A DNA stretch of 64,000 bases from Symsagittifera roscoffensis (lineage: Eukaryota > Xenacoelomorpha > Acoela > Convolutidae). The notes under the pieces were generated by a model. The model saw only the letters and a program-made list of their open reading frames with translations, was not told the origin of the DNA and ran no database searches. The number at the start of each line of letters is the position of its first letter. Positions within the stretch are counted from its first letter, which is position 1. The position numbers and the translations under genes were made by a program. The DNA lies in contig NC_087065.1 of assembly GCF_963678635.1 (NCBI RefSeq), positions 69,752,956 to 69,816,955 on the forward strand. The letters are read 5' to 3'. This document shows positions 12,085 to 22,435 of the stretch, in pieces.

Positions 12085-12605
12085 TGGCTGGGATAACGGA
12101 ATATTTGTGCTCGGGGTGGGTTTTTTTTTATCTTCAGACAAATTTCAACTTTTTAACTAGCCATTTTTTCCAATTTTTTTAAAATATCATTCGAAAGGTA
12201 TTGTTGTTCTGAGCTCTAATTTGAAAAGATATTTCACCTGTGATCATTTTTCATAAAGTTATGGGGGTTTAAAGATTGGCATTTTGGCCAATTTGGGAAA
12301 ATTAATGCGCGATATATTTCGGGCTTTTAACGCGTAAGCGGAGATTTAATCCGTTCTAGAAATCGTTCCAATTTGGTTGAATTAAACTTATTTGGCATAA
12401 TTGGCTGTTACTAGCAGAGAAATCTATTCTTTTGTACTTTATATGGCGTGTATGGGGGGATGATTTTTGTTTAAAAAAGTTCAAATTTCAGGGAAAAAAA
12501 AATCATTTTGTTTTATTATAATCAATTTTTTATGTTTTACTGCCCCATAAACCTTAAAAGGCAGTAGGAACACTCAAGGCTTTGCCCTGATACTAGCAGT
12601 CTTGT
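12085..12605 (+). repeat. R1 interspersed repeat, near-complete copy
   Basis: R1 is a repeat of about 520 bp recognised by its ordered landmarks: GGAATATTTGTGCTCGG, a T-run with TCAGACAAATTTC, a GAGCTCWAAT block, TTAATGCGCGATWTATTTCG, a GCGGAGATTTAATCCG block and a closing GGCTTTGCCCTGATACTAGC. All are present in order here. It has no coding capacity. More than ten full or partial copies occur in both orientations in this window. Confidence 0.75.
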
Positions 12606-13734
12606 TCAGTTTAGACTCATCATTTTGTTTCGAACGTTCAATTAGCTAAAGGTCAGCTAAAAGTCATTTTTTTATGTTTGCCATTCTCATGCAATAACAA
12701 ACCTATTAGTTTTAATTAACCTCAATGATTTTCAGTTTCTGGATTATGCTTAGATCTGGTTGGTTTGTAGATTATTTCAGAAGACGTATTCTTGATAGTA
12801 AAATTTTTTTAACACCACAAATGAAAAGGTAACAAAAAACAATCGGAAATTCGTTAGCGGCTACTTCGCCTACCGAATTTTCTCTCTAAAACTTTTTAGA
12901 ACTTTTGTTTTTCTTGTTGTAAATTTTTAACTTGCTAAATTTTTAATTTTTAACATGCTTTTTTTGCAACATATTTTCTCACAAACTTATCTGCAATAAT
13001 TTGAAAACAATTGAATCAAATCTGTTGAGTTTCTGTTTCTTCATTGTTTAAAAGCAAATCATTACAAACATTCAGTTGTAAATAAACAAAGCAACGTTTT
13101 TTTCAAATGTTGTTTCCCTACATGTTTGCATTTATGTGGCAGGTTTGGGCGCTTAGTTCACCTTTTTCGGTATCGCATGCAACTTTAAGCTCCATTATGC
13201 CTATTTTTCAAGATTTTGGTAGTTGGTCCTAATTTTGCCCAAAATTGAACTGAAATATGCATAAAAAACAAATGCCAGGGGGCAAATAGTCTTCAAGAAT
13301 GAATTTAAACTTGATCTTTTTCTAGGCAGCTCTTACAAAGAACAATAGTATCAGGTTCTGCTTATACAGTTTTTTCATTGAACTTTTACTTTTTCCAGTT
13401 TCAAAAATTGAACTGGAACCTCTATTCTAGAACATGAGTGTGCTAGCAGATTTAAGCATCCCAGCCGTCATTTGTTATCAAAACTGAGTAAAATTTTGAG
13501 CAAATTTATGTTTCAAATCGACATGTTCCTGCCACATCAATTCCGAAAACAAAAACAGTTGAAACTCTTCAGGTTTCAACTCGTCAAAACTCGTTAAAAC
13601 CATCAAAAAAACTTTGCCTGAACGCATTTTTTATGCAGTTGCGCAGTTGCATATAATTTAGTACGCTAATATAATCCTTAAAAGAATCATTATTAATTTG
13701 GGTTTCTTAGAGTCATTGCTCCAAATTTTGAAGA

Positions 13735-13965
13735 AAAGATTGAACAATTGTGCTCATTGTGTTTTTTTTTTCAGACAAATTGCGACTATTTAGCTACTCA
13801 CTTTTGATTGGTGTTTTTACAATATCTAGTATTAGCGCCCTGAGCTCAAATTAAAGTAGATATTTTGCATCTGACTATAATTTTTTTTGAGTTTTTGCGT
13901 TTTTAAATTTCCGATTTGGCTAACCTGGGACACCTAATGCGCGGTATAAATTGGTTCCATTAGCG
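13735..13965 (+). repeat. R1 interspersed repeat, truncated
   Basis: Carries the first half of R1: GAACAATTGTGCTC, a T-run with CAGACAAATTGCGAC, GAGCTCAAATT and AATGCGCGGTATAAATTGG. It lacks the closing landmarks. Confidence 0.6.
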
Positions 13966-15065
13966 TTATAGCTTTATATGACGCAAAACAGCCAAAATAT
14001 TACAAAAATTGTCACATGTAAAATATCTACTTCAATCGAGCATCGGTTTTATCCGGCACAAAAATTGTTGACAAAATTCTTCAAGAAAACATTGACAGAA
14101 AGTTCCTGATAAATACGTAAGTAGACACTAATTAATCACTTTAGACGTCTGGGAAAAAGTTTTCAAAAAATGTTCTGAAAAAAAATCATTTTCAAAAATT
14201 TTTATCGAATATCAAGTTTCTTTGAAAAATGACTAATTGGTTCAAACCTTACAACCCCTTCCCCTTCGCCCCTCCTCAATCATTTTAGGGGGAGAAATAT
14301 ATATTTTAAAAAAGATATCATTGAGGAGAGAATATTATGTCACCTTGATTATAGATTTTTAGAATGTAATTCAAACAACAATTTTTACTAAGTTTGTAGC
14401 CTACCGAAACAAACTGAACAAATTATTTCAAATTCATTAAAGTTTGCCCTTCGAATGAAATGCATACTTTATACAGAAATAATTTTCAGAGTTCATAGTT
14501 GCTTGGGCAGGACATCCTACGGCAGGTCTTCTAAGGGAGCTGTCACTGTACGATTGAGCCAACTTATTCCTTGAGACTTTTTAGGGAAAGTCAAAATGTT
14601 GAATCCTGATACGAACAGTCTTGCTTGCTTTCTTTCTATTTCTTTCACGACTTTTTGACTTGTTCTTAGATATCTTTGAAAAAATGCAGTCCTTTTGAAT
14701 TTTAAAAAGAATCCCTAAAACAATCCGAAGAACTCTAATTGAATCATTCGTTTAATTTTTTTTTGAGCTGATGTTGAGGTGGTTCAATCTGCTCAAAGTA
14801 GTTTTTTTTCGTTGAATTGATATTTTTCGGCTTTTGGAATTTGAGATGCTTGAAAACTTTTAAAGTTTTCGTTCCATTACTTGTTCGTTTTGGTGCAAAT
14901 AATGTCAAGTCATAATTAAATATTTGACTCAATCTAAGTTTCCACAAACCTTTCAATTGAACCAGAACAAATGTAGCATCAAAGGCCCAAATTAATCACC
15001 AGAGAAAGGCAAATATCACGTTCCATCTGAGCGATGTCATTAAATATTGAGAGATCGTTTCAACT

Positions 15066-17307
15066 ATGCCAAGCTTGAAGCTCAAAAATTTTGTTGCGTT
15101 AGTTGCGATGCATATTTTGGCAGACAACATCATTTTTTCAGCTCGAGACACAGAACGAAAACTGTTTGCACCAAGAGTAAAATCAACTTCTTTAATTATC
15201 AATGGAATCAAAGCTAATCAGAGACCTTTTTATGCAAGGATTGTTGCATACAAGAGCAGAACATTCTGTGGCGCGACTGCAATTGACTCCCGCTGGGTTA
15301 TAACATCCGCACATTGCATTGCTAACGTCAGCTGTTAGTACTGCAAGTGATTTTTATTTGAGGGCAGTTGCGGGCTTCAAATCCCCCTCAGGATTTTGAC
15401 ACCCTTTTGACTCTATTTTACGACCCATTCCATATTTGGAGTTATAAGAGAATTCGGAAAATCAATTGGGTCGACGTTTTACAAAAATGTTGACAACTTT
15501 TTTTCTCTTAGAAACACAGAAAATGCTCCCCTGATCTATGAAAACTTACATCTACTTTTAATTGTAGGCATTTATTACTGTCATTTTTTGGCTGAATTTC
15601 AATTTTTTTGAATTTTTTTATTGTAAACTTGCGAAAACTTGGAGTTTTTTTATTACCATCTAAGTTTTCAAAAAAAGCATGATTTATTTGCTGATTTTTG
15701 AAAAAGGTTGTTGTAGTGTACTACATATGTAGGTTGTTTACAACATTTCTAGCATCAAATCAAAATAAAACTGAAGTTGACGACGGTGCTTTCTGAAGTT
15801 GCTTTTCAGCGTTTTGGCTATCCGTGGAAATTGGAGACTTTGCAAATCCGATGCTGAACAAAGTCAAATTTAGCGTGGAAAAAGTCAAGGTTATCGATGG
15901 GTTAGTCATTCTTTCTACCCACTCTGTAATGAACGGATGATTTTTTATAGTTCATGGGGGTCTTCAACCCCCGCGCTGAGTTGTCGCAACAAATACTACT
16001 TATGATCCGCGTTCTTTGTTCAAATCGATTCAATTTGTTTCAGTTTCGAATTCAAGAACAACAGACTTTACAATAATATCGCACTTGTCAAAATGAATCG
16101 GCGTCTCGGGTTTCGTCGAGTTCTGCCGATCTGCCAAGAGTCTCCCGATTTAGGAACCCGATTTTTTCTTACCCATAACCCTAGCTCGAACCCAATGTTT
16201 ACTCTTTTCTTTCAAAAACAGGAATATTTAAATAAAAAAATTAGCTTTTTCTGTTTGACTTTCAGCGGAGATGACAATGTCAATGTCTTTCAAAGCCCTT
16301 TTTTTGAAATTTGTGAGATAGTTTTGACGTTTTTCTCCAGATAATTCGCTGACTTATTTAATAAATTTTTAACCTAGAAAGTTTTGTTTTGTTCACTTGA
16401 CGTAACTGTTTGATGGTTGGTATACGACGATAGGCAAAAAATCGATAATTTTGAGATCTGTTTTTTTGTCACAGGAAATTATTTCGATGTTCATCAACTG
16501 TAGCTCGAATCAAAATTGATTTTTGTTTCATATCGGTCGATTTCATCTGATAAATTCATTAGAACAAAAAAAAATACTCGAATCAAATGCTTCTCTGCTC
16601 CTTTATACTTTTGAAAAAATTATATTAAAATTATCACAAAATTTCAAAATGAATTTGTAAAACTTTCCTTGAAGGATAAAAATTGTTCAGTTTTTAATTA
16701 TGGGAAAAGAAAACAAGATTAATTAGGAGTTCTTTTATTGGCTGTTGGAATGGGAACAACTTCGACCAAGGATGTCAAAATACCCAACCAGCTTATGGAA
16801 ACTCCTTTCACTGAAACTGTGTTTGAGTCTGTCATCCCTAACCACATGAGATCGTGTCAACCCGATAACATTTGCACAGATAGGATTACAGGGATCTTTT
16901 TAACTACCCCCCACCTACCTGAAAAAAAGATGTATGTCTATCTGAAAACATACGCACAAAAAGAAATATAGTGGTCTCTTTAACTAGTCCCCCTCCCATG
17001 CCTATGGCACCTTGTAATGAACTGCCTCTCAGAAAAATTTGTTTCTAGAAAAAATTCCCCCCTTTGCAAAAATGAAGATAGATAAAAAGATCCGATCACA
17101 GAAGGCTCTAATATCTGCTCTTTTGACGACGGTGGTCCTCTTTTTGAACTGGAATGCGTCTCGGGAACTCCGAAGTGTCTTTACGGAGTTGCCAGTTTTT
17201 ATTTTCAGGACCCAGCTTATCCTGATGAAATTTGCACCGGGGGAAGTGTGTTCACAAGGATGCCGTCTTATACCAAATGGATTTTACAGACTATGGCTCT
17301 CAACTGA
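15066..17307 (+). CDS. Serine protease homologue B (five exon pieces)
   Basis: Coding pieces: 15066-15333, 15810-15900, 16044-16153, 16727-16891 and 17102-17307, giving 279 aa plus stop. Exons 1 and 2 have the same lengths (268 and 91 nt) and phases as in gene C. Introns 1 and 2 are GT-AG. The N terminus has a hydrophobic secretion-type segment (about residues 9-24). The His57 motif TSAHC is present (His83), but the Asp102 motif reads YNNIAL (Asn131) and the Ser195 loop reads FDDGGP (Asp, with Phe at position 193). The product is thus a secreted S1A pseudoprotease, perhaps a binding or regulatory protein like other invertebrate SPHs (inference). The third interruption (16154-16726) has no GT donor, and the fourth (16892-17101) has none at the required position. 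Both have flanking direct repeats, and skipping them restores the frame exactly. Either they are non-canonical introns or the gene has been broken recently. Confidence 0.7.
16154..16726 (+). other. Intron-like insertion in SPH B with GA..AG borders
   Basis: The segment splits the coding run ..PDL-G-VLLLAVG. The left border is ATTTAGGA (16148-16155) and the right is AATTAGGA (16721-16728), an 8-bp direct repeat with one mismatch. Removing the segment between AG|GA and AG|GA restores the frame. No GT donor fits: the only nearby GT (16197) gives the wrong phase, and a TAA at 16720-16722 blocks later reading. The termini are weakly inverted (ACCCGAT..CCCATAA against the complement of the 3' end; only the inner parts match well). 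Gene C has no intron at this position, while SPH A shares the 3' half of this insertion, so it predates the A/B duplication. Confidence 0.6.
16884..17101. mobile_element. 202-bp MITE inside SPH B coding sequence
   Basis: The core at 16892-17093 begins GGATCTTTTTAACTA and ends with the complement of GGATCTTTTTATCTA, an inverted repeat matching at 14 of 15 positions. It is flanked by GATTACAG (16884-16891) and GATCACAG (17094-17101), an 8-bp target duplication with one mismatch. Core plus one repeat is 210 bp. Removing it rejoins ..RIT-EGSNIC, exactly the sequence in SPH A. If not removed from the RNA it introduces stops. The 8-bp duplication suggests a hAT-like element. No transposase is present. 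Confidence 0.8.
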
Positions 17308-19474
17308 GATTTGAAGTCACTTTGAAATCCGAGGTTGAAAACTTGAAATTCTTACCAAATTACAAATTGAAATTTATTACGGATTATGTCCAAACAATTC
17401 TGTTTGCGAGTTATTCTAGAAAGAAAAGTAGAAAAAATTTTCTCTTCACTCTGATTGGGGGTTATTCTCAGCGGCAAAAGACCGAATGGGCGAAGGAGCA
17501 AAAGCAAAAATAGTTGAAAGGCAATTATTAAAATGTCCCGTTCAAAAATATATAAAAATTACTTTATTTGAGTTTTTCACTCTTTCTTTCCAAGTTTTGA
17601 AATACTGAAATTTGATTGACTGATTTTTGTTTTCGTTAATTCGGTCCTTCACCAATGAAGGATTCCATGGTCAGATTGACTGGAGCTAGCTAATCAAGTT
17701 TCAGCCAAAAAAACATCTCAAAACGTAATGTTCACATATTTCAATCGATTTTTATATCAGCCGAATTGGCCAAAACATAGATCAATTGATAAATGAAGTA
17801 TAATATCGAATACTTGGCAGGGTTATTTTCAGAACAACAGCAGCACAAAGCAGTTTTTATTTTGGAGCAGTCCTGAACCCGTACCCAATGGAGGCTGTTT
17901 TTCTAGATAGAAAATTTATATAGATTATCAGGCCTAGTTTTCTCGTATTTTTGGTGCAGAAGTGATCTATTTCTTTACTAGTTTAGAAATAAACAGTTTC
18001 TGGAAAGAAATGACTAGAAATCATTTCACTGCTCAACCGCAACGAGATAAATATGCTTCGTGTTTACAGGATAACAGCAGCAATACAATGCAAACTAAAA
18101 CTTGTTTTAACCAGGAGACTTTTTTTTAGCTAGAAATAGCTTAGTTTTAGCTAATTTTTGATCAGAATTATGATGAGAAATAAAAACATTTTAAGAAAAT
18201 CCCTTCTTTATTTAATCTTTTCAAAAAGAATTTCTGACCAGAAATTAGATTAGATATAGAGTATTTCAGATCAGAAATAAAGAGTTTCCTCGGTACAGGA
18301 AAGCGTTTTGACTCGATGAAATAAGGTGATCATCTTGACTCATCTGGTCAGAATGATTATATATTGCTCCCAAGTAGTCTAAAATTATGATTGAGATGTC
18401 AAAGAGCGTAGCTTCAATTGCTTAGTACAAAAAAAGATTGCAAGAAAAGACTGCCTTTCAACTGGCCTCAAAAAGAAGGGCTCAAATTTGTTGAAAATAG
18501 AATTACTGGAAGACAGCTATGAGTTTGAAGCTTTCGAGTTTTATCTATCTCCCCTCAACCCCAGATGCAAAATATCGAATAACAAGTAATACATCTTGAA
18601 TAGTTTGAGCATTTGTCTTGAAAAGTAGCTTGCTCCAATGTAAAAGGAGTTATTTTGAGTCACGCTTTACTACTTAGCTAGAATTGAACAAGGACAGCCT
18701 GTTAGCCTGTTACTAAGCAAGTTAGTTTTTGTGACCATAATCTCTAAAAAACATCAAAAAATTTTTTTGTTCAAATTAGTGTCGTTTTTTCTGTGTGGTG
18801 TGATAAAAAGATCTGAATGAATAGCTGCATCTTAAGCGTACTCGGCATTCATAAGAAAATTAGCAAACTGGAATTGTAGAAAAATTACTAGAAAAACAAA
18901 AAAAAATTCAATTTTTTGCTGTGCTTGTGAGTTTTTGTAGTTTTTGATAACAAAAAGCGCTAAAAACTCAGAAAGCTATTCACTAGAGTAAAATTTAGTT
19001 TTAACAGTTTAAATTGAGCTATTGTAACAATCAAGCAAATAAAATAGGCTATTTTAGGTCTACTAGCTTGCTATTTTTGCTCGAATCCCGACTAAAAATC
19101 AAAAACTTTAAACCTGTTTTTCTCAATTAATTTTTTCTAAAATTTTTTAGTGGTGTTTGAATCACGACTGAAAAAACGTTAATATGAAAATCCTTCAACC
19201 TATTCTGTTGATGATTTTATGCTGGCTGAATTCGCGCGCAAAGAGAAATTGAAACACTCCCAAATACAAAGTTCCTACTCCTTTTTGAAAAGATATTCGA
19301 AACATGAACCGCAAAACTTTTTAAAGATTTAATAATCATCTCGGAAAATTACCTTTTGCAGAAAGATCCCAGCACTAGCAACCATGAATGTGTTTAAAGA
19401 TGATCAAATATTTTAAATTAAAAGTGAAGAGAAAAAAATAAACTAGGTTTAAAGTGTTGTCGACATCTATTCAG
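17308..19474. other. Non-coding stretch downstream of SPH B
   Basis: I see no gene, repeat array or recognisable element. The SPH B 3'UTR presumably occupies the first few hundred bases, but no clear AATAAA was found close to the stop. Confidence 0.4.
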
Positions 19475-19740
19475 GGGGCCTAGGAAATTAGACGACAAGC
19501 AAATTAGACGACCATACAGACACGGAATTTACGTACGACCATTATTTAATTACTCAGCCAACAGTTAACTTAGGTTTAAACAAATTTCACGCTGTTTTCA
19601 CTCAAATTATTGTTTAAATTGGACAACCAGTATTTACGCAGCCAATAGATAATTGAAGTCTGTAAACAAATTTCACGCAATCAGCACGCAAATTTTTGAT
19701 AAATTCCGTTATTTTCTAATCGTCTAATTTCCTTAACCCC
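19475..19740. mobile_element. MITE with GGAAATTAGACGA terminal inverted repeats
   Basis: The left end reads GGGGGCCTAGGAAATTAGAC and the right end is the complement of GGGGTTAAGGAAATTAGACG. Each arm is about 22 bp with a few mismatches near the tip. Inside, a unit of about 70 bp containing TAAACAAATTTCACGC occurs twice in tandem (about 19551-19625 and 19632-19700). There is no coding capacity. Confidence 0.75.
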
Positions 19741-20020
19741 TTATTCGAAGTTTAAATACGAGTGATTAAGAAAATTTTAGGTCAACGTGATCAATAACAT
19801 GCAAAAAAAGCCACTCAAATTCCAGCGTTTCACTGAAAAAAAATGTTTATTTTTGGAAAAATAGAACATCGGTGCAAAAAGTTAAGAGGCACTCCAGTCA
19901 GTTTTTGGCCCAGCTCTTGAGAAGTATTTTCGATGTACTTTTGAAAAAATTTAGGAAGTTGGACACCAAAACTTCATATGGAAATTATTTGAGTCCAGAC
20001 ATCAAAAGTAAAGAAAAAAT

Positions 20021-20222
20021 CATTACGAAGCCAAACTGTGCTTTTTGAGAAAGGTAAGCGAATTCCGCAACAAGGACACTCATTTTGTTCTTCTTGTGTT
20101 CTTTCGTTTCCCTTGATTGTACTGTCACAAATTCAACATGTTAAGAGACTTGTCTCTAGAATCCAGGAACATACAGACACAAAATTGTGCGCCTATCCAG
20201 TGCAAAGTTTGGCCTCGTAATG
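20021..20222. mobile_element. MITE with CATTACGARGCCAAAC terminal repeats
   Basis: The left arm is CATTACGAAGCCAAACTGTG and the right arm is the complement of CATTACGAGGCCAAACTTTG. The element is about 202 bp. A 60-codon open frame inside is incidental. A related one-ended fragment occurs at about 2586-2612 (CATTGCGAGGCCAAACTGTG). Confidence 0.75.
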
Positions 20223-20556
20223 GTAGAGTTTTGTTTCGGTTTTCAATAAGCAGTCTCAATTAGTGGCGGTGAGCTCAAATTCCTAGCTCATTTACAGCAA
20301 TTAATTCACAGAAGCAACTCCTGAAATTGAATGAAGGCCGAGTAACCCTCTCCAATTTAAGGACCTTCGGTTTGGACGCGCTTTTGGACAAAAGTCTACT
20401 CCGTTCTATTCGAACCGGATTAATCGATTACGTTTTTGATTGGCAAGTTGCTGCTGTACTTTTTTTGATTAACTTTTTACCGGTCGAAGTAATTTGAAAT
20501 AAATTAGAAGTGAACTAAAATGTTGACTAGCGCACTCGATGATGACATCCTTATGA

Positions 20557-21706
20557 GCCCGGGTTGACAAAAACTGCTAGTCATACAATTTCCATATAGT
20601 TTCCCATACAGTTCATACGTTTAAAAGTTGTATAAAACTCGGCGACCAGCTTTTTTCTATACTATGCAGTTGCATTACTAACCTTTTCCCATAATGAAGC
20701 TGTATGGTCATAAATGGAAACTGTATGGCTTTTTTTTTCATAATGAAAATGTATGGCCATAAATGGGAACTGTATGACTACCAATTTTTCATAAATGGAA
20801 ACTGTATGACTAGAATTTTTCCAATCCTAATAAAACGAAAATGCAAAATCTAATTGAGCTATAAATGTAAACATCTAATCGCGCAATCTCAAAACTGGTG
20901 AGAAAAACCTGAGAAAATTACGAGAGTGTGTTTTCTGCAGGAAAATCTTCGCGGCTCAGGAGAAAGCTCAGTTTCCTAGTCTTATTGAGATTTGAGAGTA
21001 TTTGATAGCCTAAAAACACCAAAAATAAACCAATAAAATTAAGATAAAGACCAAGTTCTCAGTGAAAATCAAGCAGAAATCTTGGTCGACTTCCACATGC
21101 ACGACTATAGAGGGTCAGGTCACGTCATTTGTTCTATAAAAACACTTTTTCATCGTGCCGAAAAACACACTTGCCTGATTTTTACCCTACGCACAAAAAT
21201 CGATTTTTGACACCACCAAAAAATGCTACTTATACAGTTCCCATAGTATGAAAACTGTATGATAACCTTTTGTTCAATACTTTTTTCGGAAAAAAATCAG
21301 AAAATTTTTTTTCAACACATTTTGAGATCAGCATTTAACTATAGATTGTTTTTATGAGATTAGTTTTTATTTTAACGAGTTTTTTTGTTCTCAATGTGGT
21401 TAAGTTTTCAGTTCGCAAAAATGCAAGTCATACAATTCCCATAGTATGAAAACTGTATGTTAAGAATTTTTTCAAAACTTCTTTTCAAAAAAAAAATTTA
21501 ATTTTTTTTTTCAATTTATTTTGAGAACACCGTTTAACTATAGGTTATTTTTATGAGGTTAACTTTTCATTTAACAAAATTTTGTTTTTAATGGAGAACA
21601 ATTTTCAGTTTGATAATATGGGAACTGTATGACTAGCATTTTTTCATAGACAATTTGTATGGAACTGTATGACTAACAGTTTTAATGTATGGCGGTCAAC
21701 CCGGGA
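20557..21706. mobile_element. 1.15-kb foldback-type element
   Basis: The outer ends are CCCGGGTTGAC (20558-20568) and its complement GTCAACCCGGG (21695-21705). Inside each end, the motif TAGTCATACAGTTCC or its complement GGAACTGTATGACTA recurs many times in both orientations (20579, 20700-20815, 21240, 21430, 21615-21680). Such repeated inverted subterminal motifs are typical of foldback or large MITE-like elements. No open frame of note is present. Family and target duplication were not identified. Confidence 0.65.
21236..21610 (+). repeat. Tandem duplication of about 185 bp inside the foldback element
   Basis: Two consecutive units each start CCCATAGTATGAAAACTGTA (about 21240 and 21439) and each later contain ATTTTGAGA, GTTTAACTATAG and TTTTATGAGRTTA in the same order. 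They have diverged by substitutions and small indels. Confidence 0.7.
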
Positions 21707-21854
21707 GTAGTGGGGTTAATTTTATCGCTGTTTTTTTGTGTGAATCAGCATTTGTGTTTAACATTACTTTAAACCACTAAAATGATGCACAAATCTTAAG
21801 CTCATATGAACTACACAGTGCTCAAGCTTGACGTTTTTAAGTTAAAAGCTTACG

Positions 21855-22435
21855 TTTGACATCACAACATCGAAGAAAGAAAAATCAGATGCCGAAGAAA
21901 GAAAAATCAGATGCCCGAAACGTCATCAAGCATTTTAAAAAAATAAGGAGAGATTTAAGCCAGTTGTTGCAGTTGTCAGTGCACTTTTGCCAGTAGAAAT
22001 TGATATGTCTACTCAATTTGCCCTCCCAACTAAAAAAAATAAAAACAAACCGATTTGAACAGCAGCACTCACTTTACATTGCAACGAAACCCATCCCCGT
22101 TGCGCGAAACGAGTTTTCTGAAATGTTTGGAGTTTTTAACCGGCATGACAGTGGATCAAAAGATCAGGAAATGATTGCTCGAAGTGGTGTACTAAAAATC
22201 CTTGAAGTTTCGATAAATCCTCTCTGGTTAGCCGTTGAAACATTTAAAATTACTCCCAAAATGTTCTATGGGCTATATTCGATTCTTGTTATTGTATCTG
22301 GTATCGCACCAGCTTGCATATACGCCTTCCTTCGAAACAAAACCTGAAAAGCCCACGATCAGTTTATACAGGCTTTATTTGATTTAGCACAAATTGCCGG
22401 TTTGAAATGTCTGGAATGTCAAACGTAAGCTAAAA
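21855..22435 (+). pseudogene. MULE transposase relic with FLYWCH linker
   Basis: After a 22-bp duplicated stretch, the frame reads DARNVIKHFKKI, shifts, and continues ERFKPVVAVVSALLPVEID, closely matching the linker of the ORF at 10702-11133. From about 22215 the frame gives ETFKITPKMFYGLYS, then IAPACIYAFLRNKT and, after a stop, KAHDQFIQALFDLAQI. These match the start of the Mutator-like transposase core, which normally carries DGTF..P..FYQLY. The catalytic Asp of that DGTF motif reads Val here. Frameshifts, stops and the missing rest of the domain make this a dead fragment. Confidence 0.75.

Larger units (their letters stand above)
11134..15065. other. Non-coding stretch between FLYWCH ORF and SPH B
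   Basis: No coding exon is supportable. The stretch contains one near-complete R1 copy (12085-12605) and one truncated copy (13735-13965), plus unique AT-rich sequence. Confidence 0.45.
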
